DNA from: Biscogniauxia marginata
Taxonomy: Eukaryota > Ascomycota > Sordariomycetes > Xylariales > Xylariaceae
Assembly (NCBI GenBank): GCA_022695795.1
Contig: MU404066.1
Coordinates: 186,001-250,000, forward strand
Direction: 5' to 3'
DNA: 64,000 nucleotides
Shown: positions 35,384 to 48,080 of the stretch, in pieces
Position numbering within the stretch: the first letter of the stretch is position 1
Layout of the letters: each line of letters starts with the position of its first letter
Position numbers and translations under genes: made by a program
The notes under the pieces: model-generated
What the model was told of the DNA's origin: nothing
Seen by the model: the letters and a program-made list of their open reading frames with translations, nothing else
Database searches by the model: none

Positions 35384-38300
35384 CTTCGCTAGTCACTCCA
35401 AGACTGTACGGCTAGTAGCTTAAAGAAGCTCATTTCATAATCTCGATCTAAAGCCCTTGGTCAGTTTCTAAGCTCATAAGTATCGTATCATCAAGGCATT
35501 CTAGATGCGCAGGCCTTGCACACAGCGGGATGTGCTTGGTTTCTAAGCAGTCGAGACTGCACATGGGAGCTAGCTACATGCATGCATACCCATGAGAGCA
35601 GATGCGATGTCCCCACGGTATAAAGGAGTGGTTAATGTGGCTAGCCAATGACTTATAAAGTGGCACTATGTGTGACGGTGCGAATGCGGTGCAACTGGTA
35701 TCGTGTCTCACTGACACCCATGCATATACGTTGAGGATGAGTAAGTTCCAAAGCAAACCGACAACCAATGCTCTAGTGAAAGTAGGGGGGCTGGGGTACT
35801 TCATTGGAAATACAGCAAGACTGAGGATTTCCAATGGAACAAGGCGTTTGATGCCGACGAGTAGCTAGGGAAACATTACAACTGGGTGGACGTGCCATAC
35901 GTGCACAGGCAGGGATATAATAAAACGTGTTGGTGCATGAAGCCGGCCATGAATCAAGTCAAGACAGGGATGGTAAAAGTGAAGTGCACATACCCTCTAG
36001 CAAATATCGCGAAGTTGATAATCAGTGGTACGCGGGAAACTTAGAGACGTTGGCTGATATTTGCTTTGCTTCGAAGGATGAGAAGACTAGGAATGCCAAT
36101 TGTTGTTGGCGTTCTGAGGTTGTTTTTGATTGATGCTACCGTGGCTGTTGAGAATCAAAATCGCCTATGCTAGCAGTGACTTTCGTCAACCAAATAATAA
36201 CAATAGGCAGTATACTATTCGACAGGCAGTCAACAACGATCAACACCATTAGTCGATGTTGGTGATGCTGCGCGATTACCTAAAATGGACGATGGCCGTT
36301 TTCTGGGGCTCAAGGGCGAATGCGACGAGTTGAAGGAATTTCTTGGCCGATTGAAGGTGGTGCGTGCGCAGGCGCGGGTATTGGTGGTGATATGGAATTT
36401 TGGTGGAAGGTGGTTGCTTGGGTGCGTGGTGCCCTTTTTTTGCACTGCGGCGGCTTAAACGGAATGCAGCGAGTCTGACTTTTGGAGTCGGCGCTTCGGG
36501 CTCCTCTTGTATTTGAATTCATACTTTTATAGGTAGATGGCAAGGATGGCGGACGGGGGTGCAGGGAAGGATTGCAGGGGGGGAGTGCGTGCAACTTTTT
36601 CCTTTTTTCTTCGTCTTCGCACCTGGTCCGAGCTTAGGTCTTCTCTTTCCCTGCAGACCTGCCACCCTGTTTGCCAGTTGCCGGACGGTTTGTGGTAGCC
36701 TGAGTCAGGCCCCGTCCTTGCCCGTCATTTTTCGAGGTCACCTCCTCTCTCCCAATCCTTCTCACAGCCAACCTGTCTGCATGCGCTGCTCCCTTTTTTT
36801 GCTTTAAGCTACTTTCGTACTTAGCGCCAGGGAGGAAGTAGCGTTCTAGGCTAGGCATCCTTGCATTTATCACCCAGTCACCATGTACTAAGCCCAATCG
36901 AACATGAATCTCTACACGCTCAGTCAAAATATTAACATCTCTGTTGTGAACCTTTCCGTTCGACTTGACTTTTCCTGTGAGAGCCTTAGACAGGCTGGGT
37001 TTAGACATTCACGCGCCCTAGACAAAACCTAAATCGCTCTTTTTGTAACCCCCCCCCGGGCCCTATCCCGTTTTCTTTTTCTTTTTCGTAGGTAATCGTT
37101 ATGCCTGATGACTGACTCTATTTACGGAATAGATCTTTTCATTGTCTACGGAAGACGTGCCCACCAATGCTCCTTTGTTCGGTGTCGGCATCTCGTCTAT
37201 GCATTAGGGGGGTCCACTGACAGCCGCCCAGCCCACACCCGGAAAGAATGTGGCTTGGAATGGGCGTTGTTGATGATGTGGTCTTTTCCCACGGGACCGT
37301 CATCCAGCGAGCCTCTCCAAATGCCTCACTTGTAGGTAGTCCACATGCACAACAACAAATCAACATGAGCACATAGCTGCTAACCTATGTCTTTACTTCT
37401 TTTGCGAGGCATCAAAGCTTGAGCAGGTCGAGGTAAGGTACCTACTTACCTACTCTGTCCTTCATCTACCTTGTTGGATCAAGATCAGGCTCGTCAGAAT
37501 ATTGATGGCACATTGGCAACCTAATCCGGGCTGACGGTTGGGGGGTTTCCCCGCGCAGTCCACATCCTACCATTATCGTCAACATTAACCCAAGGTTAGG
37601 TACGTCAAGATGTATTACATTTGACGAGTAGATGCATCTTGACATCTGCTCAGGACTATCTACCTGGGTATATCTACCTATGTACATGTATGCCTAATCT
37701 CCGGGCTACATGTAGTTCGGATCCCCATATTCTGGTTCTGGTTGACCGGTGCAGTCAAGGGCTGACTTGGCTGCTTGGCTTGAGTCTTCAAGGTTCACAT
37801 GCAATGTGTCCTGCCAAGCCTTGCTTCTCTCACATGATTGGTAGGATATGGCGACAGGGCGTCTGTCTGTGGGTAGCCATCCTTTTGTTCGACCAAGGAG
37901 AGGAAACGCTATACAAATTAGTAACCAGATTTCTAGAAGAGGCTATCACATCAGATCTTTCAGCAAATTCCTAACAGCCTACTACCTAGGCAAGCTGAAA
38001 TCTAGAATCGCACCAGCTCGAGATAACGAGAATAAGTCATGACTACCTACCTACCTACATATGTTAGGAAACCCAACTACCGTTGCCAGATAAGCGATGA
38101 TTGGCGGGTGCTAAGATCCAATGTGTGTGGAGTAATTAATCCATACGGGAATCTGTACTGCATCTATCTATCTGGTACAAATGGGCGTAGTCAAGCTTAA
38201 CGACGTGATATATGTAATCTGTACCATGTTTCGATGAGCAATTAACTAACCGACTTGGCCATTGCATGCAACCTGCACACACACCAAACTGTGATGGGTG

Positions 38301-39145
38301 TGCACTGCAGTATCGTCCATGGCTAGCAACGAGAAGAATTACCTATGACATGTTGATGACCTCGTAGTATATCTCCAACATTGGGTAGATGTATTAGCAC
38401 AAAGTACGTGCATGTACATCTATATCAAACGCTAGGGGTATCCGGCATCTATCTTGATTGTCAAATCAGCATCCCTTGTCACAGAAGCTGGTATTCCCAA
38501 TGCCTGCGCTCCCAACTAGAATGATAGCCTACCGCAAAAATGCAAGCAAATAACGTACTAAGATATCCGAGATGGTAGGTCGATCTATTATGCAGCTCAA
38601 AACTGGTTTAAATGCAACAAAGTTATGCTTTTTTTTTTTTTGATAGACATTCATCGCGTTTCTGTGTGAGAATCAGATAGCGGAATGTCCGGGACATGCA
38701 TGCAACAAGAGAGGGCTGGTTCAGTTCCGAAACCTTCGTGACGGATTGATGAACCGTGCGACGAGTCATGGTCAGTCAGGTACACGGAAGTGCTTACCTA
38801 ATGGAGGGTAGGTGGGTTAGGTAATGAGGCTAGAACAGAGAGACGCTAAGCCACAGCCCTGGAAACAATGTTGTGGCTGAAGACACTAAGCTTCAGGTGG
38901 TCTAGGTACCTACCTAAAGCCGATACTTCCCCACTCCCCCAATTGGATTTCCTCTTTCGCGCCTCAACGCGCGCGTCGATAAATAATTTACGTGACCGTT
39001 CAAGATTCGATCCGGTCTTCCTACCCGTCGCTGTCGTTGTCGCAAGACCTCCGGCGCCTGATTAGGGATCATATATGTACTAACAGTGCGACTGCAAATC
39101 TCTTACTACAGCTGAGCTGCCCGCCCGGCAGCACCCGCCGCGACC
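35384..39145. other. 3.8-kb divergent intergenic region between MOT1 and SMC3
   Basis: No gene can be supported; open frames of 60-120 codons lack features. It contains promoters for two nuclear genes. ACCTACC-type motifs are dense at 37430-37700, 38040-38060, 38810 and 38905. A poly-T run is at about 38630. Confidence 0.5.
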
Positions 39146-42100
39146 ATGTATATCAAGCAGATTATCATCCAAGGCTTTAAGAGGTGCGCACGCCATAGCA
39201 AACTTTTAATATCACCGTCCTCGATCAGCCCGGGTGTGATGCTGACAATAGAACAGCTACAAGGACCAGACGGTCATGGAGCCCTTCTCTCCCGGAACGA
39301 ACGTCATTGTCGGTCGCAACGGTTCGGGCAAGAGCAACTTCTTTGCCGCCATTCGATTCGTCTTAAGTGACGCATATACTCAGATGAGTCGGGAGGAACG
39401 TCAGGCCCTCCTACATGAAGGTTCTGGATCTGCCGTCATGTCCGCTTACGTCGAAGTCATATTCGACAACAGCGACGATCGATTCCCGACGGGGAACAAG
39501 GAGGTCATTCTCCGGCGCACAATCGGTCTGAAAAAGGACGAATACTCGCTTGACAAGAAGGTTGTCACTAAAACCGACGTGACAAACCTCCTGGAAGCAG
39601 CTGGCTTCTCGAGGTCTAATCCGTACTACATTGTCCCCCAAGGACGGGTCACGACCTTGACCAACATGAAGGAGTCGGACCGCTTGAATCTACTCAAAGA
39701 AGTCGCTGGAACCCAGGTTTACGAATCACGCCGGGCCGAATCCCTTAAGATCATGACTGAGACCAACAATAAGAGGGAGAAAATTGATGAGCTGCTTGAC
39801 TATATCAAGGAACGTCTGAGTGAGCTCGAGGAGGAGAAGGAGGAGCTCCGCGGCTACCAGGACAAAGATCGAGAACGAAGGTGCTTGGAATATGCGTATC
39901 ATCATAAGGACCAGGTAGCCGTACAGGAGGCTCTGGAAGAGCTGGAAGAGTCACGCCAAGGCGGTATTGAGGATACCGACGAGAACCGAGAAGCATACAA
40001 TGCTGGTGAAAAGGTCATCGCTACCTTGGATACCGAGATACACAAACTACAGCAGCAAATGGAGCTTCTTCGCATCGATCGTCGACAGCTTGATGAGGAC
40101 CGGCGCGAGAGTGCCAAGGCCAGGGCAAAGGCCGAACTTACCGTCAAGAGCTTATCGGACAGCATGTCCGCTCAGGACCAAGCGAGGCAAGAACACGATA
40201 CCGAGCTTAATCAGGTGAAAACTACAATAGCGGCGAAGGAGGCCGAGCTCAAAAAGTTGATGCCTGAGTTTGAGAAAAGAAAGAGGAAGGAGGCCGAGGT
40301 GAAACAAGCACTAGACGCAGCAGAAGCTAGCCGCCAGCGCCTCTTCACAAAGCAGACTCGGAGCAGCCAGTTCCGGAGTAAAGCGGAACGGGACGCGTGG
40401 TTAAAAGAGCAGATTAACGAGTTGAATATGACATTAAGCCAACAGAAGGCAAACCGTCTTGATGCCGACGAGGAGGTGAAGAATATCCAGAATTCTATTC
40501 AACAACTGGAGAAGGAAATCGCAGGCCTGCGGCAGAAGAACGAAGGGTTCGGCGCTAATCGGGCTGCCCTTGCCGAGGAGCACGCGAATGCGAAAGATGC
40601 TCTTGACAGGCTTAACGAGGAGCGAAAGCTACTTCGCCGAGAAGACGACAAGTTGGACACGATCATCGCAAATGCGCGGGGGGAGCGAGATCACGCCGAG
40701 CGTGAACTGTCGCATACCATGGATCGGGATACCTCGCGGGGTCTAGCAACAATCCGGCGACTCAAGCGCGAGCAAGATATTCCGGGCGCTTATGGTACGC
40801 TTGCGGAGCTCCTAAATGTCAGTGAAGCTTATCGCCTGCCCGCGGAACAGGTTGCGGGTGCTAGCTTGTTCCACTATGTCGTTGACAATGATAGCACCTC
40901 TACATTCCTAGCCAACGCTCTCCAGAGGACGTACGGCGGCAGGATCACGTTTATGCCACTCTCAAGACTGAAGCCGCGAAATGCCAACCTCCCCAGAGCC
41001 AATGATGCAGTCCCACTCTTAAGCAAGATCGATTATGATCCTAAATATGAGAAAGCTTTTCAGCAGGTTTTTGGCAACACGATCATTTGTCCCAATCTAA
41101 CTATTGCTGGTCAATATGCTCGAAGCCACGGTGTCCATGGAGTTACGCCAGATGGAGATACTACAAACAAACGTGGTGCCATGACTGGTGGTTATATCGA
41201 CACTCGCAAATCGCGCTTAGAAGCCGTCCGAGCTGTAAATAAATGGAGAGACGAATACGAGCAGCTACAAGCCAGAGCCTCCGAGATTCGAAACCAGATG
41301 GAACAGAAAGATCAGGAAGTCACAAATGCGCTCGGCGAAGAGCGCAAATTGGCGCAGAGACTTCGACAAATGGATGACAGCTACGGGCCCCTCCGAGCAG
41401 AACTGAACACGAAGAACGGCCAATTAGATTCGGCAAACAACCGCCTCGAAGCTGCCATCAGGAGACGAGATGCTGTTGATCGGAATATGAAAGAATTCGG
41501 CGACACGCTTAGCGCTCATGAGGCGGAGCTAGCTTCAGACTTCAAGAAAGCCTTGACAGCAGCCGAAGAAAAGCAACTAGAGGACCTTGGAACCTCGGTG
41601 CAAGAGCTTCAGAAGGAGTGGAATGAGGTCAGCAGCAGCCGACGGGAGCTTGAGAATCGCAAGCGGAAACTCGAACTTGACCTGCGAACAAATCTCCAAC
41701 TCAAGTTGGATCAGCTCACCAGTCAAGCCTTTGAGACTGCTTCTAGTGGTAGCAGCGACTTAAAGGAGGCTAAAAGGGAACTCAAAAAGGCGCAGGCGGC
41801 GGCCGCTTCAGTAGACAGCAGGCTTCAGGCGAACGAGCAGCAAATCGAGTCTGCCGAGTCCAAAGTCGCCAGTTTGGAGAAGCAGAAGAGCCAGAAGGAA
41901 GCTGAGTTACAGGAGATCGCGAGAGAAATCGCCAAGCAACAAAAGAGAATGGAGAGGAGCATTCAGAAGAAGGCCCTGTTAACAGCAAGGGCTGTTGAGT
42001 GTGCCAAAAATATCCGCGATCTTGGTGTCCTGCCTGAGGAAGCCTTTGAAAAGTACGAGAGACTGGATGCTAAAACAGTAAGCTGAATTCGTCCCATCCA

Positions 42101-42930
42101 CGTAGTGTCACTCTACTAACAGCGCGCCATAGATTAGTAACCGCCTCAAGAAAGTCACAGATGCGCTTAAAAAATACAAGCACGTCAACAAGAAGGCTTT
42201 CGAGCAGTACAACAGCTTCACAAACCAACAAGACCATCTGCTCAAGCGTCGCAAGGAGCTCGACCAATCCCAACAGTCGATCGAGGATCTTGTTGCGCAC
42301 CTGGACCAGCGTAAGGATGAGGCCATCGAACGAACTTTCAAGCAAGTGTCAAAGGAATTCGCCACCATCTTTGAACGCCTGGTGCCTGCCGGTCACGGCC
42401 GGCTAGTGATCCAGCGCAGAACGGACAGGCGGATAGATCCCGACGACTCGGACGAGGAGCAACGAACCAGCGTAGAAAACTACACCGGTGTCGGTATCAG
42501 TGTCTCATTCAACTCGAAAGTTATGGACGAGCAGCAACGCATTCAGCAATTATCCGGAGGACAAAAGAGTAAGTGAAGACTACCCTCGCCAGAGCCCCCC
42601 CTATTTGGAGCTTACGTATTAACTAACTCGATAGGTCTATGCGCTCTATGCTTGATCTTCGCTCTTCAGCAGACCGAATCAAGCCCCATGGTTATCTTCG
42701 ACGAGGTCGACGCCAACCTGGATGCACAGTATCGCACAGCCGTGGCCGGGCTTCTCCAATCCATCTCGTCTGAGGCTGGTACCCAGTTTATCTGCACTAC
42801 TTTCCGGCCGGAAATTGTCCACGTAGCCGACAGGTGCTACGGTGTTCTATTTAGGAACAAGAATAGCACCATCAATTGCGTCAGCACGGAGCAAGCGCTA
42901 GACTTCGTCGAAGGCCAGGCACCGCGGTAA
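39146..42930 (+). CDS. SMC3: Cohesin subunit SMC3
   Basis: Exons 39146..39183, 39257..42077, 42133..42568 and 42635..42930 give 1196 aa, standard for Smc3. Introns are 73, 55 and 66 nt; intron 1 has an unusual GTGCGC donor but a good GCTGAC branch, and its join restores GFKSYKDQTV. Domains: N-terminal ATPase half with Walker [10 protein letters not shown] (about 32-40); coiled coil; hinge at about 520-640 ([34 protein letters not shown]); second coiled coil; C-terminal half with signature LSGGQKSL (about 1098) and Walker [14 protein letters not shown] (about 1120). It pairs with Smc1 to form the cohesin ring that holds sister chromatids and shapes loops. The Aspergillus orthologue is sudA. 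The gene looks intact. Confidence 0.97.
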
Positions 42931-43945
42931 GCTTTGGTCACACCAGGCATGTATAGTCTTGAGCGTTAGGGGTTCATGAACGGTGTTCTCAGTCGGAATT
43001 TGTATTATACTAGGGCTTCTTGAGAGGGAAGGGTCCCAACGCTAGGTGCTGCTTTCTGTTGGTGTAGCTTATGTTGTCCAAGACGTTAATGAGACCCGCT
43101 TGCTTCTTCGTACGATAATATTCGATGTTCCCTCAGGGAGGCTTCTCTCTTGTATTTGACTTTGCCACTGGGTTATAAATTTGCGGCTGCTCTGCGTTGG
43201 TACCTTTTCAACACGTAGCCGATCTATTATGAAGACAAAGATATCGTATACAAGAATCCCCAGTAAGGAGTGAATGGACTGGGGTTTAATGACTTCTACG
43301 TCGAATGTAGTAAAACACAAGTCCGCCTTTCAAGTGGTTGCCCTAGATATGCGTAGAAGGTACCAAAGGTACTCGTGCCTCATCTATCTAATCCTGTTCC
43401 CGAGGTTACAAGAGGCAGGACATTGTGGTTTGCTTAGGTGTGCGGATGAATAAATCTTCCCCCCTTTCCCCCCAATGAATTCTAGCAAGCACGTAATACG
43501 TCCGGTGTATCATCCCAGAGGAGGGCTTGTTGTTATACATTTAGTTTTGGTGTTTTGTGCTTTCGTAAACAAGCAAAAGCTGCCAAACTCCCTGCGTGCC
43601 TTCACCAAGCAGATACAAAAGCAGGACTGCCAGCTCAGTTGAGGTCTGATCTAATCTGGTATTTCTTACCTGCCCACCTACAAAACCAACTGCACACCCA
43701 CATAGAGACAGATTACTCCGACTCGATCGGTACTACAATTCACCATCCCAGGTCTCACTACCATCCCCATATAGCTACTTCGTGGCAGCCCTAGTAGGAA
43801 ACCTATTCCCACACTCACGTTTTTCCACCTTTCTCTCTACCATCTCCGAACCAGCAATAAACACTCGCCCACCTATCCAACCTCTTCTAGTCTACCTACC
43901 TACTTACTTACTTATCTACCTACATCTGCCTACCAACACTCCATC
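42931..43945. other. Intergenic: SMC3 3' flank and upstream region of the GGCT-like gene
   Basis: No gene. The last 200 bp before 43946 are C/A/T-rich and poor in G (repeated CCTACCTACTTACT near 43880-43925), consistent with a leader of the downstream gene. Confidence 0.5.
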
Positions 43946-45203
43946 ATGCGTCCCCACAAGAACAAAAACAACACCTACAAAGGAAGATACGACTCCGTCC
44001 TCGACACCCCGAGCCCTATGCGCACCAAGCCAGCGCTCAACCCCGCGCCATCACTCCCACCCGCATCACCATCACAGCAACCATCACAGCAATCACCGCC
44101 GCCGCCGCCAAAGATGCGCCTCCACTCGCCAGACCCGGACACAGCAACGACTCGGACCCTGCGCGCGCCCCGCGGCGGGCCGCGGCACCCGCGCTCGGCG
44201 TCGGACCCGTACCAGGAGGCCCCGGACACGCACAACAGCGGGATCCTCGCCGTGCGCGGGCTGCGCGTCGCCGGGGCGGCGGGGCCGCGCGGCAAGGCGC
44301 TGTACGCGCTGGCGGGGCGGGCGTGGGCCAACGAGGCGCTGCCGGAGGAGTCGGCCACGTTCGAGCCGTTCTACTTCTTCTTCGCGGGCGGGGTCGCGGA
44401 CGCGGCCGTGGTGCGGCAGACGTGCGGGCTGCCGCCGGGCGGCGGGGGGAAGGGGGTCAGGAGGAGGTTGTGGGGGAAGGGGGAGAGGAGGGGGAAGGGG
44501 GGGAAGGGGATGGAGAAAGGGGAGAAGGAGAAGGAGAAGGAGAAAGGGGAGGAGAAAGGCGGGGGAGATGATTGGGATATGGAGGGTTGTACGTGATTTC
44601 CCCCTACTTTTTTTTTCTGTTTGCCTCCTTTTCCTCTGCTATGACACGCATGACTTTCTCTCTCTCTCTCTCTCTCTCTCTCTGTTCCACAATCGACCAA
44701 CCCCTATATTCACTCTCCCCCTTTTCGACCGAACACTACACCTACACTTACACTACCTACCTACCTACCACTCCCCCGACTAACATCCACCCACAGTACT
44801 ACCCAACGCCACGATCCGCGGCTGGCGCACGGCCCGGCGCGCCGACGCCCTCTACCCGACCCTGGTGCAGACGCGCGACCAGCGCGACGTGGTCGAGGGC
44901 ACGGCCTGGAAGTGCGAGACGCAGGCGCACGTCCTGGCGCTGTGCGGCTACGAGGGCACCAACTACGACGATAACGATGATGACGACTACGACGACGACG
45001 ACGACGAGGGCAAGGGCAAGGGCAAGGGCAAGGGCAAGGGCAAGGGCAAGGGCGGCCGCTCCCGTCTCGAGTACTGCCGCGTCTACTTCGACGACGACAG
45101 AGGTGGGGACGCTTTCGCCGCCGACGAGGAGGGGGGGAAGCGGCCGCAGACGAAGCACTGGTATATTGATAATGTGCGGACTTTCGCGTACGATGGGGAG
45201 TAA
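43946..45203 (+). CDS. Divergent GGCT/AIG2-like (gamma-glutamylcyclotransferase fold) protein
   Basis: Exons 43946..44588 and 44797..45203 give 349 aa. The 208-nt intron has a GTACGT donor, a GACTAAC branch and a CCACAG acceptor, and the join gives EGLLPNATIRGW. The N-terminal 115 residues are Pro/Ser/Arg-rich and likely disordered. The fold-defining pieces are FEPFYFFFAGGVADAAVV (where family members have F(Y/A)YG(S/T)L), ATIRGWRTARRADALYPTLV, VVEGTAWKC, and LEYCRVYF. A Gly/Lys/Glu tract is inserted before the intron, and Asp plus Lys-Gly repeats follow GYEGTNY. The missing YGS/T element makes enzymatic activity doubtful. DNA is very GC-rich. Family call is moderately sure; substrate unknown. 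Confidence 0.65.
44657..44683 (+). repeat. (TC)13 microsatellite in intron
   Basis: An uninterrupted TC dinucleotide run within the 208-nt intron of the GGCT-like gene, upstream of its branch site. Confidence 0.9.
45008..45052 (+). repeat. Coding GGGCAA hexanucleotide repeat
   Basis: Seven or so near-perfect units encode Gly-Lys repeats in the GGCT-like protein, directly after an Asp-rich GAC run. It is a likely length-polymorphic site. Confidence 0.85.
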
Positions 45204-45381
45204 AGCACGGGATGGGGTTTAAGGTACCGGAATGCCTGGGTGCGGATCTGGTGTGGGCGATTCATCGCCAGATGAATGGGGTGGATGGATGATGGGGTCT
45301 ATCCCCGGTCAAGCTGGTACAGTATCTCCGGATGGAGTCAGGGGGGGGAAAGACGAAAGAAATGGTTGTTCTCGCTATTGG

Positions 45382-45410
45382 TTTGATTTGATTTGATTTG
45401 ATTTGATTTA
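45382..45410 (+). repeat. TTTGA pentanucleotide repeat
   Basis: Five tandem TTTGA units plus a partial copy, noncoding, 180 bp after the GGCT-like stop codon. Confidence 0.9.
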
Positions 45411-46143
45411 GGTACCTGTTTGTGGTGAATCTTCGCGCTGCTTTGCGACGGACATGCTTGCGGATGGATAAGGAGGTTTGCAGGATACTGGAATGATGAT
45501 CCAGCAGGATGAATGGATAAGACAGGCAGGCAGACATACAGACAAACTGGTAGTGATGATGAGTCTTGCATTAATACACCCGTGTTCTACTACGTAAGGT
45601 ACACATATATATGCGTATCGGGCATCTCTTCGAAAAGAGAAAAAAAGGGGGTGATGTTACATTGTCTAGTCAAACACGCTAAACATATCGCAAGCATGAA
45701 AGAAATAGTCTCGATAAGTTTAGGGGTTATTATAGTCAAGTTGTGCTAACCTTAAATCGTGACACAAATATCTCACCAATGGACTCTCATGAACTTCACC
45801 GGTCCGGTATCGAGATGTATCGTCTTATGCCCCCCGAAAAGTACGTGCCCAAGGTAAAGTGGTGGTATTACGACCCCCCCGTAAGGAAAAACTTGTGTGA
45901 TTTCTTTCTGTTCGGTTTGCATCAATTTCGACCTCTCCTTCTCTCTCTTTTCATCCCTTTAACCACCGAGATCGCGCATATTCAACCAACCTGCTGTAAT
46001 CCATATCCTCCTTGTGTATTTCCTTCTCAAGAGAACTTTTTCTCTCTCTCTTACACGTACCAAAACCCATCAAAACAAAGAAGATCCTCCGCGTGAATAC
46101 AAGAATTGCCTAAAACCTCTCCCAAGTGACCAAAAAAGCCATG

Positions 46144-46178
46144 GTTCCCTTTTTTTTTTTTTTTTTTTTTTTGGGAAC
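46144..46178. repeat. T23 tract with GTTCCC/GGGAAC inverted arms
   Basis: Twenty-three T residues (46150-46172) are flanked by perfectly complementary 6-nt arms. On the RAE1 sense strand this is A23, 75 nt past the stop codon. Confidence 0.9.
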
Positions 46179-46246
46179 GACTTTTTACTTGTTCTAAAAA
46201 TTTCCATTCCCATATAAATGTTCCACCCTTCCTCCCCCGACATTCC

Positions 46247-47632
46247 TTACTTCCTCCTCGGCGCGACCTCGTCCTCCTCGACGGGATGCAGCACGAGCCG
46301 GGTCCGCACCTGCGGCGAGTTCGCGGCGCAGCCCCTGCTCCAGTCGTACCCGACGGCGTACGCGAAGAGCCCGCCGTCGCGGCTGAACGCGGTCGCCGTG
46401 ATGGCGTCGCTGCTGCCGCCGACGGGTGGGTAGCCCCTGAGCCGGGCGTGCGCGACGCGGTCCCAGAAGCTAAAGGTCCCGTCTGAGCCGGCCGTGACAA
46501 AAGTCGTCGGGTGCGTCGGGTGGAAGCGCACGTCGTTGACGGCCCAGACCTTGGTCACCTTGCCGCCGGCGGTAGTAGTAGTGGTGGTGGTGGTAGCGTC
46601 GGACTGCTCGCGGTGGCAGCGGAACGTGAAGTTGACCGTGCTGTGATTCGCGGGGGGGGGGACAAAACGTGATTTCATGCGTCAGGGCCAAAAGAACGAT
46701 CTTTTCTCGGGAAAAATAAAAAATAAAATAAAATTTGAGAAAGGCAGTCTGTAATACCTGGTTTCCTGCTCGTCCAGGGCGTTGATCCCGCACCGTCCCT
46801 CGATGCTCGCCGTGGCCCACCCCCTGCCGTCCGGGAACGCCGCGACCGCGGTCGTCTGGTGCTTCAGCGGGGACTCCAGGGTCCGGAGGAAGGCCGTGGG
46901 GCTCCGCAGGTCGACGAGGTGGATGTGGCGCTCCGCGGTGGCGACGACGAGGAGCCGCGCCCTCGAGTCCATCGCGTAGACGCGCTCCTTGCACGCGAGC
47001 GTCGCCGCGGGGGCTTGCTGGCGCAGGTCCCAGAACCTGACCGTCCGGTCCCAGGACCCGGACGCGACGACGTGTGCGTTGGATCCCGGGACGTCGACGA
47101 AACGTGCCCCGCGGACGGGAGCGTCGTGAGAGCCGATAGTGGCTTGCTGGCCCGTGGCCACGTGCAGTAGGTGTATCTTTCTATCGGCTCCTCCAGCGAG
47201 GACCATCGTTCCGTCCTGGCCCGTATCTTAGCGTACCTACCCGGCCCCTCCTGCGAAATATCCAGGTAGACGGGATCAGGTTTTACTTACCTAAGTAGTG
47301 TGGAACATTGGTTTGTTTTTCTTTTTTTTATTTCCAGTGCGAAAAAAAAGCTGTGGGGTTAGAGAGAAAAAAGCTCAACGACTTACCTTGGCCCAGTCAC
47401 AGTCGAAGACGGGGCCCTCGGCAGAGAGCATGGCGGCTCCCTGTGCCGATCCGTCGGGCTTGACGTCGTAGATACGCACCTTGCCGTCCCACGATGCCGC
47501 CGCTAGGTGATTGGCGACGGGAGACCACGAGACGGACGAGATAGTATCTTCGGCGTCAGGCGGGAGCGTGATGTCTTTAGATAAAGAGCCCAGGTTAGAA
47601 GCGGGAAGGGTTCTGTCACGGTTGTAGGCCAT
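46247..47632 (-). CDS. GLE2: mRNA export factor RAE1/GLE2 (WD40)
   Basis: Exons 47632..47387, 46758..47215 (read on the minus strand) and 46640..46247 give 365 aa, normal for Rae1/Gle2. Introns are 171 nt and 117 nt. WD-repeat pieces are clear: TISSVSWSPVANHLAAASWD, VVASGSWDRTVRFWDLR, then the family-typical C-terminal run VNDVRFHPTHPTTFVTAGSD, FSFWDRVAHARLRGYPP, FAYAVGYDWSRGC. Rae1/Gle2 is a seven-bladed beta-propeller that binds Nup98-type GLEBS motifs at nuclear pores and promotes mRNA export. A Thr tract and a short Gly stretch (DATTTTTTTTAGG) replace part of the loop before KVTKVWAVNDV. DNA is strongly GC-rich in exons 2 and 3. Confidence 0.94.
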
Positions 47633-48080
47633 CTTCCTTGTTGGTCTTGCTATATATCTAGCTGGGATAATTTGTCGGTGAGATCTGGAGAGAAATAGTG
47701 TAAGAAGTCAAGTTCACTAATTCGTTGCTAGACGTGGCTGATTTATAAGCGCCAGGGAGGTGGAGCTGCTCGTTCATGCTGCTCAGTCCCGTCCGCCTCG
47801 ACACCCCTGTTGCCTAGGTAAGCTTGGTTCACGCCTCATTCATGCAGGATTCAGCTACCTCTCAGGAGAAACTTGATTGGAAGAAACATGAACACATATC
47901 TGGGATGTGAAAAGGCAAGTGTAACCAACAATGGTGGATTCTGTCTTCAAACCATGTTTCATGCGTTGATGCTTAAATTTTATCATTGCAGGTATGAGGA
48001 GCAATAATAATTTATCCATGTTCTTGTCTCGAACCATAGATTTGGTGGTCGAGAAATGATTCTCCTCATCCTACATGCTT
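47633..48080. other. Intergenic between SAS10 and RAE1
   Basis: Both neighbours are on the minus strand, so this holds the SAS10 3' UTR and the RAE1 promoter. Nothing further is recognised. Confidence 0.55.

Larger units (their letters stand above)
45204..46246. other. Convergent intergenic region with simple repeats
   Basis: No gene. It contains a TTTGA pentanucleotide repeat (45382-45410) and the T23 tract near 46150. Both flanking genes end into it, so it should contain their 3' UTRs. Confidence 0.55.

Noticed and set aside
43782..44783. 333-codon + strand frame overlapping the GGCT-like gene
   Set aside because: Arg/Thr-rich out-of-frame reading of GC-rich DNA; it crosses the supported intron and has no domain.
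46150..46172. A23 on the RAE1 sense strand as a sign of a retrocopy
   Set aside because: RAE1 keeps two introns, so it was not copied from spliced mRNA.
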